A stretch of 64,000 nt of DNA from Anisodus tanguticus (GCA_034509755.1 CM067546.1:30061876-30125875), one strand, 5' to 3'; positions 37,238 to 50,516 are shown, counted from the stretch's first letter. Translations and numbers: made by a program. The notes: generated by a model from the letters alone, not told the origin.

Positions 37238-40177
37238 ATCCCCTCTATGAAAGAGAGATTTTGGCGCACTCACAAGGTACCTACTTTCAGCGAAAAGATA
37301 TTGCATCAGGAGAGGTAGCTTCCGCTTTGAACCTTCCCTAGTTGAATACCATCGGACTTACTTACTGCGCGGTGAACGTGATGTCTTGAACCGTCAGTGT
37401 TTAGTGTAAGCCAAGACAATGATATCAACATAATAACTCTTCTTATTCGTTTTCATTCTTACGTTTTTGTCCCTTGTGGCCGTGGACACACTTGAATTCT
37501 TAAGTGCGTTCATTTGAGGCGGCCATCCTCGAACTTAAATAGGTGATCTCCTACAAGGTATCCTGCTATACCTCACTTCACAAGTGTTAGGAATCATTAA
37601 AGTTTCCCCAACCTTAACCTCAACCGTTTGAGGATCGTTTAAAGGTTTGGAATCTTAACCTTTACCCACCATGCAGGTAGCACTTTAATGTCTATCGCGG
37701 GAATAACTTTGGATTCATGTTTCCATACAGAAATCATCATCCGAAGTGCTTCTTGCTTCCACCGAAGCGCTCAACTGAACCTTTTGCAGCTTAGTTTTCC
37801 CATTGAACCAAATTCTTAGGATCTCCAATCAGTATGGTTGGGTTACCACCGCAAAGGTTCGTATTGTTTGGGTTTTAAGCACATTCCCCTAGACAGGAAG
37901 AACACTTGATCTTCGGGTAGTCCCTTAGTTAGTAAACAAGGAAGTGACCCCCGTGATGATCAATTGCCATACGGTCTTATGTCTCTGACAGATCCTGACA
38001 GTTATGTCCAGACGCCGTCATCCGTGTCCTTCCTGAAGCCGACCGACTAGCCACAGTGTATAACTACTGAAGGCACGGGTTTCTCCCAAGATAAAGGACG
38101 TCCTCTAAGGAGTCGTGAAGTTACTCAACTTCTTTCATGCTTTGTATAAAGCGATAAACTCCGATTCCATCATGAATCGGCCGATGTAGGTTTGCTTAGA
38201 TGATTTTCCAAGACCCACCATACACATTTACTTGTGGCTTTGGTATTCTTCGGATCTGATGTCCAGTTTGCATCACTGTGTTCTCCCAGAACCGCTAGAC
38301 ATTCAGAATACTATAATCTGTAGATAAGCGAATAATTTAGATATCATCATATCCGACTTAACGCCTTCTACCGATCATGTATTAAAATCATCCGTGAACC
38401 TTAGTTCAACTGATCTGCTTTGTTGGCCGATACCAGGTCGGTTGTAGTGTGTACAATACATTGAACTACACGTGACATATGCATATCGCTCCTTGTCTAT
38501 GGGTGCACCATGATTCCAATTAGTTCTATGATTCATATCCATTGGTGGCTTCAACGCGATTGTCAACTATCGACCAGTCCGTTAGATGTCTTAGAAATCC
38601 AATTCCTAAGATGTCATCTGTGATACCCATATCTTTCATATCGAGACTTTATTTCAATATGACTTTTACTTTCATACTGTTGATTCTCCAACTGTTGGCT
38701 TTCTAACTTCAGAGTCAATGTTTATGTGGTCAGATTCATTGTTTCTGTTATCTGAAACTTTAGGACCAAAATGTAAACATTTCAGGGACCAAAATAAAAG
38801 TTCAGGAAGAAGTCCAACAGTTCAGCAAACCAACTCTGATCCTCTTCTTCCAACTCTCCGGTTGGGAAGACTGTTTCAACATCCATGCCACGCAAGATTT
38901 CAATGGCCCTGGATGTTAAGCTACTCACAGGGGAGCACATTTTACAACCCAAAGGTTCTTTTCCCGGAGGAAGATCAACCATTATGCAAGTATGGTTCTA
39001 TATGATGGAATCTATTTCTCTCTTTTGCTTCTTTCCAAAGCAGCGCTTTTGGATGTGACAATTCTTTGTTAATTGTCCATGGTTCGTTCTCACCCATACA
39101 AGCTAAAAGGCTTGGAACAAGTCTTTGTCCCCTCTTTGCTCCGTCTCGGTTCAACATCTAGAATTCCCTGAGTTCTACAGATCTGGAATATTAAGTTCTG
39201 GATAGCCAGCAATTTTCGAGTCCTATAGATACGGAACGTCTAGTTTCGGACAGTCAGGCCCTCGCGGGTTCTTGTTAACCTTGAGCAATTACTTCTTTTT
39301 CCTTTTCAAGGAAAGTTATCTTCAAAGAATTCATCATTCTTTGACACCAAGAGGCGATAAGCACTACTGTTATTTTGCAGATCTAGTGGATATGCAATAT
39401 ACAATCTTAGGTACAACTTGACCTGTTTGTGTATTCCAACCTCTACCAAGTCACCCCATATCACAACATTTGTATGTGAGATCATTTCCGCATTTCACAC
39501 GGAGAGCTATCCTTATCCTTAAACGTATTTCTGTTGAGAATCGCATTAGCAGTAAGGATCGCCTTGCCCCACATAATTTAGGCGTACGGCTTTACGCTTG
39601 GCTAACACCGTTGGACTGAGGTGAGTAATGACAGTCGTTTAATGAATGATGCTTCACATTCTCCCCCTCTATCACTATGAATTCCTCAATCCGTAGGCTT
39701 AGTTGATTTTCAACTTTCTTTCGCTATTCCGCTTGACGAAATTTGGAAAGGTTCGTAACGCTTTTTATTCGCTTCAACAACTTCATCTTTGCTTTTCAAC
39801 AAACAAAGGATTCCATACATTGTACCATCATCAATAAAGATCACAACGTACTTGTCTCCCCCCTTTATTTTGTATAAACTTCAAATCACCCAAGTAGGTG
39901 TGACTAAGTTCTAGAGGAGAGATCAACCTCTCTTCTTTCGCTATTCCCTTGACGGACTTTAATTATTTGTTAGCATATAATTAAAATTTGGAAAGGTAAT
40001 TTTGCCTCTTCTTCTACCTCACATTCATTTTGAGGGTTTATGTCGACCTTGGTGAAATACCTCCTATTCCCCCTAGTATGAGACGAGGCAATGGCAAAGT
40101 ATCTATCAACTCAACATCATTAACCCGTAAGTCTTTTGAATGAGTGATCTTTTATTTAATCAAGTGTGTCTTAATCT

Positions 40178-41567
40178 ATTACATTGGCTTCTAATAACAA
40201 TTACGCAATTACAATGTTAAAAAATAGTTTAGCTCCATCTTTTCCGTACAGGGACCATTTTCATATAAAATGCGCGTGCCATATATATAACTTAATTGTA
40301 AAGGATGGTCTATCACTTTTTGAAGACATTCTTAGTAAAATACAATTTGCTATAAACTTTATTTTTAAAAGTAATAAAGTACAACGTAGAAAAGAATATA
40401 AAAAAATTTGTCATGATTGTGGACTACCTTTTAGAAGAATTCCACAAGAAGTATCCACTAGGTGGAATTCTTTATACGAGCAACTACTTGTTGCTTATGA
40501 CTATAAATTACCTATAACTTTATTTTTTAACTCTCATAATAAAAAGCCAGCTGATATGATTTTAGATAGTGATTGGGAAAAAATTTCCGAACTTATTGTA
40601 TTTTTAGAGAAATTTTTTCAAGCAACAAAAGAATTTTCCGGTATATATTATCCTACTATTTCAACTATGTTATTTTATATAACTCTAATATTTTTATTAC
40701 TTAGTGAATATATGGAAAAACAAAGCTTATAAGGCGCTATTAAAAAAATGTTTGTCAAAATAAAAAAATATTTTATTCCTATTCCTTCTATTTATATTAT
40801 TGGTTCTGTATTAAATCCTACTATTAAAATAGACGGTACTAAATCACTAATTGAAACTATTTACGATTGTATAGAAGTACTACCACCTCCAAGTCCCAAA
40901 AATCTAAATCACCCACCACTATTGAACAAACTAAAGAAGAAGTGTTGAATAGCGTAGAACACCACCGCAAAAATATATATAGATTTTATCAACAAGAAAA
41001 TGCTAGTAACGTACCGGCTACCATACCATCTTCTTCATCTTCAACACAACCTCACAAAAGACATTGTTTGCGGCTAGTATTGAAAGCCTCGAGAAATAGA
41101 ATGTGCGGCCGTACCTCTACTAACCAAATTAGCGAGTTGGATATTTTTGTTTTGCGGGGTTCGTACCGTATCAAGAAGTTATCAATGAAGATGGACAAGA
41201 AGACTTGCTTTGAAATACTTGGAGGGGAATGAGAAGACCTTTCCGACACTTTCAATGATGGCTCGAGATGTTTTGAACATTCAAGCGTCGTCAAGCGCGT
41301 CGGAAAGCGCTTTTCTCGGGCGAGATATCAAATAGGAGACCACGAGACACTCATTGGCCGAGAGAGGACTTGGAAATTGCGGTATTATTCGAGAGATTGG
41401 ATACGAGCGGAGCGGAGAAGGTGCGGTCAACCGGAGATCAACGAAGAAGATGATGAAAACTACAACGAGATCTTAACCGAAGGTAGTGGAAGCGACGTGG
41501 ATCAATTTGACCAACAAATACCTATTCCAACCGAAGAACCACACATGAAATCATCAAGCAATTAGAA
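40178..41567 (+). pseudogene. hAT-family transposase relic
   Basis: Resembles plant hAT transposases of the BED zinc-finger/RICESLEEPER type. The part at 40184-40732 contains the conserved IKCACHIYNLIV and STRWNSLYEQL blocks. The part at 41205-41400 is the C-terminal dimerisation domain (LSMMARDVLNIQ, then SSSASESAFS). The frame is broken by a stop after 40732 and shifts near 40870 and 41230-41330; the N-terminal half, including any zinc finger, is missing. A GC-rich stretch with AGGCCCGATCC words at 41820-41920 may be the end of the transposon. It was probably inserted into the nested Copia-like element: the related copy near 55.2 kb lacks it. Confidence 0.75.
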
Positions 41568-42133
41568 CAGATTTTTTTTTTTTTGAAAATGTAATTTTTT
41601 TAATTGCAATTTATTATGTAATTTGCAACTTTTGGACAACACCATAAAGTTGCAATTTAGATTTTAGACAATTGTATTTGTATTACAAAAAAATCAATGT
41701 CTATTAAATAATATAAGAGGCACAAAAACTTGACCTTGGGATGGCTATCTTGTTTTATTTATTGAGTTTTTTTTTATACATATGTTATTTAAAAAAAAAA
41801 AAAAACGAAAACCCGACCATTCTTAGAGCCCGCCCGGATACCGACGGATCGGACGGTTGGACTAGTCGCTAGGCCCGCTAGGCCCGATCCCGACCCCGGA
41901 TCGTTGACCAACGCCGTCCGAGCCCTTAAACTAATTTTACGGATGTTGGACTAGTCTCAAACGGGTTGACCAGCGTCCCTTAAACCAAGTTTGGGATATG
42001 TATCATCTTAGAATCCCTCGAAGTCCTATTGAGGACAACCTCTCCAACCCCTTCTACTTTAGAGGTGGCGTTGCTTCACATGAACAACCTCTTGCCGTGG
42101 TTGGGGCGTAACCGGATCATATGTGATCTGGAT

Positions 42134-42412
42134 ACTCTGGCCCACTCCAGTTGCTTTGGTAGACTGAGTGTCCAATTTCTTTTCTGCCTTTCTTTAGGCC
42201 TTCAGATCATTTAAGACCTGAAACTCTGGCCCACCACACTAGGTGTCTATTACTTTCCTATGAAATGAATTCTGGCCCCACTCCAGTCGCCCGTAGGCTT
42301 TGTATGATTGGGTGTCCAATATCATCATATCAAAGGAATTTTGGCCCACTCTAGTCGCCGGGGGCTTTGTATGACTGAGTGTCCAATATCATCTTATGAA
42401 GGATCTTCTGCC
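42134..42412 (-). repeat. Tandem repeat of about 69 bp in the nested element
   Basis: Units with GGCCCACTCYAGTCGCC, GGCTTTGTATGA and GTGTCCAATATCATC recur three to four times; a further unit lies near 42785-42840. On the minus strand the unit can be read as a 23-codon peptide with LDTRS and VGQN. The same array occurs inverted at 54696-55045. Confidence 0.65.
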
Positions 42413-42775
42413 AAATAGTGTGACAGGCTCAACGTCTTTAGCTTTTAGACTTCTTCCGTTATGATTGGTGCCCAGACAATTCTTGGCGCTTACTTAAGAG
42501 TGGTAACAGTTTTCGCACAGTTAGTGGATATTTCTCCATCGTATGTGCGAACATACTATACACACTTTTAATAATTACACTTAAAAGAACGGATCTTTTT
42601 AAGTCGTTTACAAAGTCTAATCTTTAAACGGGAAAGAAGAAGAGATTAAACTTCTAATTTTAAAGCGTAAGGAATATAAATTATTTTGTGAAAACATTTT
42701 CATATTCCTCCTTACTTTAAACCATTTTTAATCAGACATTATTTAATCTTATTCTTGACAAGGAAGAAAAATCAT

Positions 42776-43114
42776 TTATTCCAATTTCGGATTCTGGCCC
42801 ACTTCTGTCACTTCATCAGACCGAGTGTCCATTTCCTCCTTACCATAATTCGGATCTTTTGTCTCGGACAGATATAGGCCTTCTGCTGCAATATAGAACC
42901 ACATCTCCAGCCTTCTCCTCTTGTCCCAGTTGATATCCTCAGCCTCTCTTGAGCGCTTATTCCCACCACTCTCAGGAGCGGTGACACCATGATCACGTTG
43001 AACTTCAACAATATCATCATCACTGTCTTCAAACAGAAAACCACAGCCATATCCAGATTTGGTCACACAACTTTTGACCGACATCTTTCGAACACTAATA
43101 CTAATACAATACAA
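42776..43114 (-). other. Unassigned open frame in the leader of the nested element
   Basis: 112-codon frame just downstream of the 5' LTR. It has an acidic run (EDSDDD), a basic cluster (DKRRRLEM) and ends with one unit of the DTRS...VGQN repeat. I recognise no family. It may be the start of a former gag, captured sequence, or chance. Its position, 14-350 bases after the LTR, is where a leader or gag start would be. Confidence 0.3.
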
Positions 43115-43127
43115 TTTTGTCTTAAAT

Positions 43128-44377
43128 TGATGGTTGCTATTGTAGTAAAGCAGTACGGAAGTAAATAAATATTACAAGTGTTCGAAAGGATAAATAAATG
43201 GTCAATCTTCAAAACTGCCGCAAGCTGTTGTGTCTTGAATCTTGATAACCTGAAATCAAGAAACAACTAAATCTTGATGGTTACAACGTTGTGTGTTGAG
43301 TCGAGTGATTGCATTCTGTCCTTAAGACAAGATTTCCCGTATATATGTTTTTACGTTAGCGGGCAATAGTCTCTCAAGATAAAACAACACTTTGATCTCA
43401 ACGCTACAAAGTCAATAGGTTGAGTCTGTCGAAGAAAACAATTATGAATCGACTTGCTAAAGATATGGAAAATGAAGGAAGAGTTTCTGTTTTCGTCCAA
43501 CGTTTGGACTAACTTTATCTTCTATTTTGTCTCTGTGTATATATTGTGTCTCTGTTGTGTATATCTTGTGTATATGAGGGTCTTTGCTCACTGTTTTTCC
43601 ATACTATTTTTGCAGTGTTTTTCGTCACTGTTTTGTGGCATTTTTATTCACTGTTTTGAGCTATTTTATGTTTGTATGTGTACTGCACAATTGAGCCAAA
43701 ACAGCTTAATATATAGCATGGAGGAGGGCTGTCCAACTATCCAAAACATGGCTGTTAATGGTCATTAGGGAGGGCTGTTAATGGCAGGTTTAATGCCATT
43801 AATGAGACTGTTCATGGCCATTGAAGGAGGTTGATGATGGTCATTGAAGAAGGGTTGTTTATAGAGTAGTTAACAACCAAGTAATGGCTGGTTAATGCTC
43901 CAAAAATTAGTCCAAACGATAGGCATAAAGTTTCTGCCTTGGGTCCAAAAAGATAATATCAGAAAGTCCCCACGACCCACGACCGAGACCGGACGGGACG
44001 GGCGGCGGCGCGCGTGTGGTCTTTGCCTTGAACCCAAGCACATCTAGGTCCTCCCTCCTTTAAACACATGGGATACCCCTTGGGGTCCCAAACCCTTTAC
44101 TACTTTAGAGACTTATATAGAGAGCAATTCTTCCTTTTTCCACCGATGTGGTAGATTTGTCCCACACCATATTTCCATGCCTCAAACACCTTACTTTGTG
44201 TACCAATATCTCTTTCATTTCTCAACGAAATTTGACGATTCTTGGCCCTACGGTCATCTACTCGCTTAGTAGATTATGCATGTATGAAGAGACAAAGCCT
44301 TCAACATGCGGAACACTAGTGTTTAATTTATTAAACATGGGTGGACGCACCTCCCCGCCAAAGACAAATTTCCAACA
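43128..44377 (-). repeat. 5' LTR of the nested element
   Basis: 1250 bp, plus strand TGATGG to CCAACA. TATA-like stretches on the minus strand are at about 44112-44120 and 43710-43720. CTTAAGACAAGATT at 43321-43334 is complementary to the first bases after this LTR (43113-43126). Confidence 0.8.
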
Positions 44378-44770
44378 AAATCTGTCTAAGGTCAGAGGAT
44401 CTTGTACCAAGGGTGGTGTGAAAATTGATTGTTCTTGTATTCACTTTAATAATACAAGTTGGGAATTGGTTTCCTATATATTGGTGTCTTGTGTTCTTAC
44501 TTTTATGTTGTCTTTCTTTCATCTTTTGTTGTCGAGTCAAAGGCCAAGTATCCTGAATTTTGGCTAAGTATTGGAACAGGCTGAGTCAAGGACTGCTTGA
44601 CTACCACGCAGGGACAAACCTCGTCTGTCGGTCGGTTGAAAATTACACATGTGACAGTAGGTATCATGCATATTTCTTTTAAGTACTATTCAAACTTTAA
44701 ACTTTACAAATATCATACTAATGATTTGATTTGCGTGAAAAGAAAAGATTTAATCATTATGAATTAAATT

Positions 44771-45604
44771 TGTTATTAAACTGTATTCCAAAAAAAAAAC
44801 AGTAAATAATAATAACTGAAAATAAACAGAATCAGTGTTGAAAAATAAGAATAATTTTTTAGAATATAATCGAGCACACTTAGTTCAAAGTGTGTCCTTA
44901 AGGAAATTATTCCCCTCACAGTACTCGAGGTTGATGGAATATCCCCTCCCATGATAGAACGATTATCTTACCAGAATAGTAGTACTCCAAATTCAGGTAG
45001 CGGCGAACCACTGAACGGCAGTTTATCACATAAAATTTATTTATGCAGAAGAAGAAGAAGTTTGTGTTGTTCAGAAAATTAGTAAAAAACAGATTCTGAG
45101 GAATCAAACGATTTTATAGCCATGGAAGTACTGTTTCAGAAGGTTTGCAACCCTTTTGAACAATCACAAATATGGTGGGAAAAGGAATAACGCAGGGAAT
45201 TTTGGAACTGGAATTTCCGCATCGGCTTGCGCGGTCTTTGCGAGAATGGCATGGTCTGTATGAATTTCTCTTAATTAATTAATAATAATTAATTAACTAA
45301 TTAAAATTAAAGAAAAATTTGGTCCAAAAATATTATCAATCAATCAGATCATTTGACCAAATCCAAATCCAAATCCAAATCCGAATCCGAAGCCGAAGCC
45401 GAGCGAGCGACGACGAGGGCGCGAGGGGTCCTTGCCCCCTCAACCCTTTTAGTGACTAGAGAAGGTGTAATGTAATATATACACCTCTCTTTTCTTTCTT
45501 TTTTCGATATGGGACAACTGGTTTACCCAAGGCAAAAGGGACCTTTTACATTCCCTTCACTTTTCATCCCATCATTTCCCATTCACCAATATCAATACCT
45601 ATCA
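44771..45604 (-). repeat. 3' LTR of the Copia element
   Basis: 834 bp. The minus strand starts TGATAGGTATTG (family start TGTTGGGTATTG). It carries a block of about 310 bp (from about 44962) that is missing in the other LTR. Contains an AAATCC/GAAGCC hexamer stretch at about 45360-45400 and a TATA-like GTGTATATATTAC on the minus strand at about 45471-45483. Confidence 0.85.
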
Positions 45605-46184
45605 ATCCCCCACATGAATGGGAATGGCTATAATATAAAAGAATGCGCGGACAAGAGTGATATACAAGCGAGGATTGACGGCATCTGGATAACTAGGTTT
45701 CCCTTTGAACTTTCCGTAGTGAACTTATATCGGATATATTCGATCAATCGGTAGATTTGATATCTTTGAACCATCGAACTTTGTTGTATACCTAGACAAC
45801 ATAAGTCATACAATCAACCCTCAACTGTTTATGGTTCTCACGGTTGTGTTCGTTTCAGCCATGAACACCTCCTGGTTTCATGAGTGCATAGAGAATGGGC
45901 CTTCACTGTCATTCCCCTTTAAAGCGAGTTACACTTAACACTCACATAGGTGATTTCTAAATATGTGGTCCTATAGCCACATTATCTGGTCATACACTGC
46001 CAGATTTAGATAATCATTAAAGAACCTTAATGCTTTATTAACTCATTAACAAGCCATAAGGTTTTATCCTTATTTCTGAACATTGTCTTCATCCGAGAAT
46101 GGGTTGAGTTATTTAACAATGTTGAACCGCCAGTCACAACTTTGTTTGATCTCCTTGAACCTAGCTTTTGGGATCTCCAGTCTG

Positions 46185-47941
46185 CTAGGTAGAGTTACCG
46201 CCATGATGACTTATCCTCGGCCTTAACCCTATTCCCATTGATGATCTACTAACTCCCTCTCTAGATAAGCCTTTTGTAAGCGGATCCGCCATGTTATCTC
46301 TTGACTTTACATAGTCAATCATGATAACGCCACTAGAGAGGAGTTGTCTAACGGTATTGTGTCTTCGTCGTATGTGACGAGATTTTCCGTTGTACATTAC
46401 GCTCCCCGCCCTACCTATTCTTCGCTTGGTGTCACAATGTATACATATAGGAGCCAAAGGTTTGGGCCAGAATGGAATATCTTCTAAGAAATTCCGAAGC
46501 CATTCAGTTTCTTCACCGGCCTTGTCTAAAGCTATAAATTCAGATTCAATTGTAGAGCGGGCGATACATGTATGTTTTGATGATTTCCAAGACACTGCTC
46601 CTCCACGAACGGTGAAAATATATCCACTCATGGATTTAACTTCAGATGATTTGGTGATCAGTTTGCATCACTATATCCCTCAATTACTGTGCGATATTTA
46701 TTATAATGCAAAGCATAGGTTTGGGTGTGTTTTAAATACCCCAAGACTCGTTTCATTGCCATCCAATGAGTTTGATAGAGATTACTCGTGAATCGACTCA
46801 GCTTGCTTATAGCACATGCTATATCTGGTCGTGTACAATTCATAATATACATCAAACTTCCCAAAACTCGTGCATAGTCCAATTGTGAGTCACTTTCACC
46901 TTCATTCTTTTGAAGTGCAAAACTTACATCAATTGGAGTCTTTGCAACATTGAAATTTAAATACTTAAACTTGTCAAGTACTCTTTCAATATAATGAGAC
47001 TGCGATAATGCTAAACCTTGTGGAGTTTTATGAATTCTGATGCCTAAGATCAAATCAGCAACTCCTAAGTCCTTCATATCAAATTTGATAGCCAACATAC
47101 GCTTCGTAGCATTTACATCGGTAATATCTCTACTCATTATCAACATGTCATCAACATATAAACAAATAATGACTTCATGATTTGGAGTATTTTTTATGTA
47201 AACACATTTGTCACACTCGTTGATTTTAAATCCATTTGCCAACATTGTTTGGTCAAATTTAGCATGCCATTGTTTGGGTGCTTGTTTTAGTCCATAAAGC
47301 GACTTAACAAGTTTGCATACTTTCCCTTCTTTACCAGGAACCACAAATCCCTCAGGTTGTTCCATGTAAATTTCTTCCTCCAATTCTCCATTTAAGAAAG
47401 CTGTCTTAACATCCATTTGATGGATTTCAAGACCATGTACGGCTGCTAGTGCCACTAACAACCGAATAGATGTTATCCTTGTTACCGGTGAGTATGTGTC
47501 AAAGTAATCAAGGCCTTCCTTTTGTCTATAACCTTTGACCACAAGTCTTGCCTTATATTTGTCAACAGTGCCATCAACTTTCATTTTCCTTTTAAAAATC
47601 CATTTTGATCCTAAATGTTTATTTTCAGGAGGAAGATCAACTAATTCTCATGTATGGTTGTTCAAAATTGATTCGATCTCACTATTGACTGCCTCTTTCC
47701 AAAATGATGAATCAGAAGATGATATCGCTGCTTTAAATGTTTGAGGCTCATTTTCAAGCAAGAATGTCACAAAATATGGTCCAAAGGAAGTAAATGTCCT
47801 TTGACGTTTGCTACGCCTTGGATCCTCTTTACTTGGTGTACTTTCCTTTGGTTCTTCCCGCGGTCGTTTAGATCTTTCACTTGAGGACTCACATTCAGTT
47901 TTATACGGATAAATATTTTCAAAGAATTCAGCATTATTCAA
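46185..47941 (-). pseudogene. Copia reverse transcriptase and RNase H
   Basis: The N-terminal linker with Ser/Arg-rich RSKRPREEP precedes the reverse transcriptase domain (KARLVVKGYRQKEGLDY; MDVKTAFLNGELEEE; catalytic LYVDDMLI near 47145-47165). The domain continues to the RNase H region (GGAVSWKSSKHT; DNMADPLTKG) near 46185-46631. These enzymes copy the element RNA into DNA. A stop separates the linker from the main domain (near 47648), and the frame shifts between the end of the 46658-47584 frame and RNase H (near 46640), so no full product can form. Confidence 0.9.
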
Positions 47942-49260
47942 TTATCGTATTAACATGAATTTCGGGATTGTCCAATTTGTGAACCAAAAACCGACAAGCT
48001 TTGTTGTTTGTAGCATATTCAATAAAAACACAATCCACAGTTTTTGTTCCGATTTTTACCCTTTTGGGCAAAGGAACTTGGACCTTTGCTAAACACCCCC
48101 ACACTTTGAAATATTTCAAGTTGGGTTTTCTTCCTTTCCATAGTTCATATGGAATAGATTGTGTTTTGCTGTGGGGCACCCTGTTGAGTATTCGGTTAGC
48201 TGTAAGGATAGCTTCCCCCCACAAGCTCTGCGGTAAACCGGAACTTATTAGTAAAGCATTCATCATTCCCTTTAATGTTCGGTTTTTTCTTTCCGCAATT
48301 CCATTTGATTGTGGTGTGTAAGGGGCAGTAGTTTGATGAATAATTCCATATTCTAAGCATATCTCTGCAAAAAGAGATTCGTATTCTCCACCCCTATCAC
48401 TTCTAATCATTTTTATCTTTTTATTCAATTGATTTTCCACTTCGTTCTTGTATTGCTTAAATGCATCAATTATTTCATCCTTACTATTAAGCAAATACAC
48501 ATAGCAATATCGAGTGCAATCGTCAATAAAGGTTATAAAATACTTTTTCCCACCGCGAGATGGTATTGACTTCATATCACATATATCTGTGTGGATTAAG
48601 TCTAAAGGATTTGAATTCCTATCAATAGACTTATATGTATGTTTAACAAACTTAGATTCAACACAGATTTCACATTTTTATTTATTACACTCGAATCTAG
48701 GCAATACTTCTAAATTAATCAATTTTCACAAGGTTTTGTAGTTGACATGTCCTAAACGAACATGCCATAAATCATTTGACTCCAATAAGTAAGACGAAGC
48801 TGAATTCTTATTAATACTGTCAACAACCATTACATTGAGTTTGAAAAGGCCCTCGGTGAGGTAGCCCTTTCCTATGAACATATCATTCTTACTTATTACA
48901 ATTTTCTCACTAACCAGCCCGCACTTAAACCCATTTTTGATGAGTAGTCTGGCTGAAACTAAATTCTTCCTGATTGTGGGAACGTGCAGAACATTGTTGA
49001 GAGTTAGCACCTTGCCGGAAGTCATTTTCAGAAGTATCTTCCCATATCATTCAACCTTGGCTGTTGCAGTATTTCCCATAAACAATACCTCTTCGGGTCC
49101 AGCGGGAGCATAGGTTGCAAATGCTTCTTTTGTAGCGCAAACATGTCGAGTGGCACCAGAATCAAGCCATCACTCCTTTGGGTTTCCAACGAAATTGCAC
49201 TCTGATAGCATTGCACACAGATGATCCATATCATCATTCTTTTCCACCATATTGGCTTAT
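47934..49260 (-). pseudogene. Copia protease and integrase
   Basis: The protease active site is DSGATRHV at 49141-49163. Integrase follows, with the zinc-binding start (HVRLGHVN, then CEIC) near 48650-48760, and the catalytic core with FIDDCTRYCYVYLL, SDRGGEYES and GIAERKNRT (the D,D,E residues are present). It cuts the polyprotein and inserts the DNA copy. Stops after NYKTL and in the ECNK...KCEIC region, plus a frame change near 49040, break it. Confidence 0.88.
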
Positions 49261-50117
49261 CATTTTCCCTTGTCCTTTTTCGGGAGACGACAATCTGGGG
49301 CTTTGTGGCCAGCTTTCCCACAATTGTAGCAGTTGCCCTTGAATTTTTTCTTGTTGGAATCCTTCTCCTTTCGAGAAGGCCTCTTCCTTTTCTTGTTCTT
49401 TTTCAGAGCAGCATCTTCAACGATGTTTGCCCCTTCAATTGGTGAAGTCTTACGGTACCTCTTCTCAGCAGTTTTCTTATCTTCCTCGATCTTGAGACGA
49501 ATCACAAGATCTTCCAACTTCATTTCCTTTCTTTTGTGCTTAAGATAATTCTTGAAATTTTTCCATGAGGGCGGGAACTTCTCAATCATTACAGCCACTT
49601 GGAACGCTTCATTTACTACCATACCTTCAGCAATAAGGTCATGGAAGATAAGTTGAATCTCTTGAACTTGGGTTCCAACAGTTTTTCCATCCACCATTTT
49701 GTAGTCTAGGAATTTGGCAACCACAAACTTCTTCAAGCAAACATATTTGATTTTGTACTTCTTTTCAAGTGCACTCCATAGTTCTTTGGAAGTCTCTACC
49801 GCACTGTAGACGTTGTACAAGTCATCTTCTAAGGCACTCAAAATGTAGCCTTTGCACAAAAAATCAGCACTGTTTCTAAGCCTCGGTAACCATGAAGCTG
49901 TTGGTTGTCGGGCATGTCGGCGGTAGGCACGGGAGGGTCCTCCTTTGGTGAACTTTTGCATACCAAGGGTGGTAAGCCAAAAGAACATTCTTTCTTTGCC
50001 ATCCTTTAAAGTTGGCACTTAGGTGAACTTCGCGGGTTTCTCCGGTGGCACGGTACGGGTTGTAGGAGTAACCGCCGGTGCGGTATTCGCAGAGGTAGTT
50101 CCGGTCTCAATTGCCAT
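49260..50117 (-). pseudogene. Copia gag with CCHC knuckle
   Basis: An ATG at 50117 gives 32 codons, then a TAA (50021-50019) ends the frame. The same frame goes on from 50018 for 252 codons with the gag domain (MFFWLTTLGMQKF; LWSALEKKYK; EKFPPSWKNFKNYLKHKRKE) and a zinc knuckle CYNCGKAGHKAPDC at its end. Gag packages the element RNA. The early stop would prevent a normal product from this start. Confidence 0.88.
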
Positions 50118-50194
50118 TATTCGTTTGTCATCTTTGTCAAATCGACAAACTGTTTTAGTTAATAAAACCGAATAGCAATTCAATCACGGACTTA

Positions 50195-50483
50195 AACGAT
50201 GAAGATTTTTTTCTTCAAATCGCGGTATAATTATGAAACTTTAGTATTCCAACGAAGTTTTTATATCTTCGAGTCAGAATACTAATATTCATATGGAGTA
50301 GAAAAGCGCACAAGTTTTAATCTCCAAACAGAATACAACAACGATGAAGTTTTTATGTTCTTCAAATCGTTGTACAAGTATGAACTTTAATATTTCAACG
50401 AAGTTTTTATGTCTTCAAGTCAGAATATGAAATTTCATACGGAGTAGAAAACCACATAGGTTTTAGTCTCCAAAACAGAATAC
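50195..50483. repeat. Tandem duplication in the Copia leader (about 145 bp)
   Basis: Two copies beginning AACGATGAAG at about 50195 and 50339 share CGAAGTTTTTAT, TCAGAATA, GGAGTAGAAAA and CTCCAAA-ACAGAATACA. Differences between them suggest an older duplication than the insertion. Confidence 0.7.
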
Positions 50484-50516
50484 AGATTAATCTAAAAAAT
50501 ATAATTTCCTTAAGAT

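Larger units (their letters stand above)
35865..44377 (-). mobile_element. Nested degenerate Copia-like LTR element
   Basis: LTRs at 35865-37237 and 43128-44377 flank about 5.9 kb. AAATC flanks both ends (35860-35864 and 44378-44382). The polypurine tract on the minus strand (ATAGAGGGGAT, 37238-37248) lies next to the low-coordinate LTR, so the element reads on the minus strand. The interior shows decayed Copia parts: integrase-like sequence at about 39500-39760, and the start of reverse transcriptase at about 38780-39000 (VDLPPGKEPLGCK; GELEEE), after which most of the polymerase is replaced or deleted. A hAT relic is inserted at 40178-41567. No part is intact. Confidence 0.8.
35128..44656. 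mobile_element. Solo LTR split by a nested element
   Basis: The left part 35128-35864 starts TGTTAGACCC; the right part 44378-44656 ends ATGTGACA. GTAGG flanks both outer ends (35123-35127 and 44657-44661). Without the nested insert the LTR is about 1011 bp. No internal domain belongs to it, so it is a solo LTR left by recombination between two LTRs. The 35205-35480 part is a purine-rich stretch with many GACAAGRCATGG-like words, which makes chance open frames on both strands. Confidence 0.8.

Noticed and set aside
46185..50117. Considered an integrated plant pararetrovirus
   Set aside because: The order gag, protease, integrase, reverse transcriptase, RNase H between LTRs with a 5-bp target duplication is that of a Copia retrotransposon; no movement protein or viral coat was seen.
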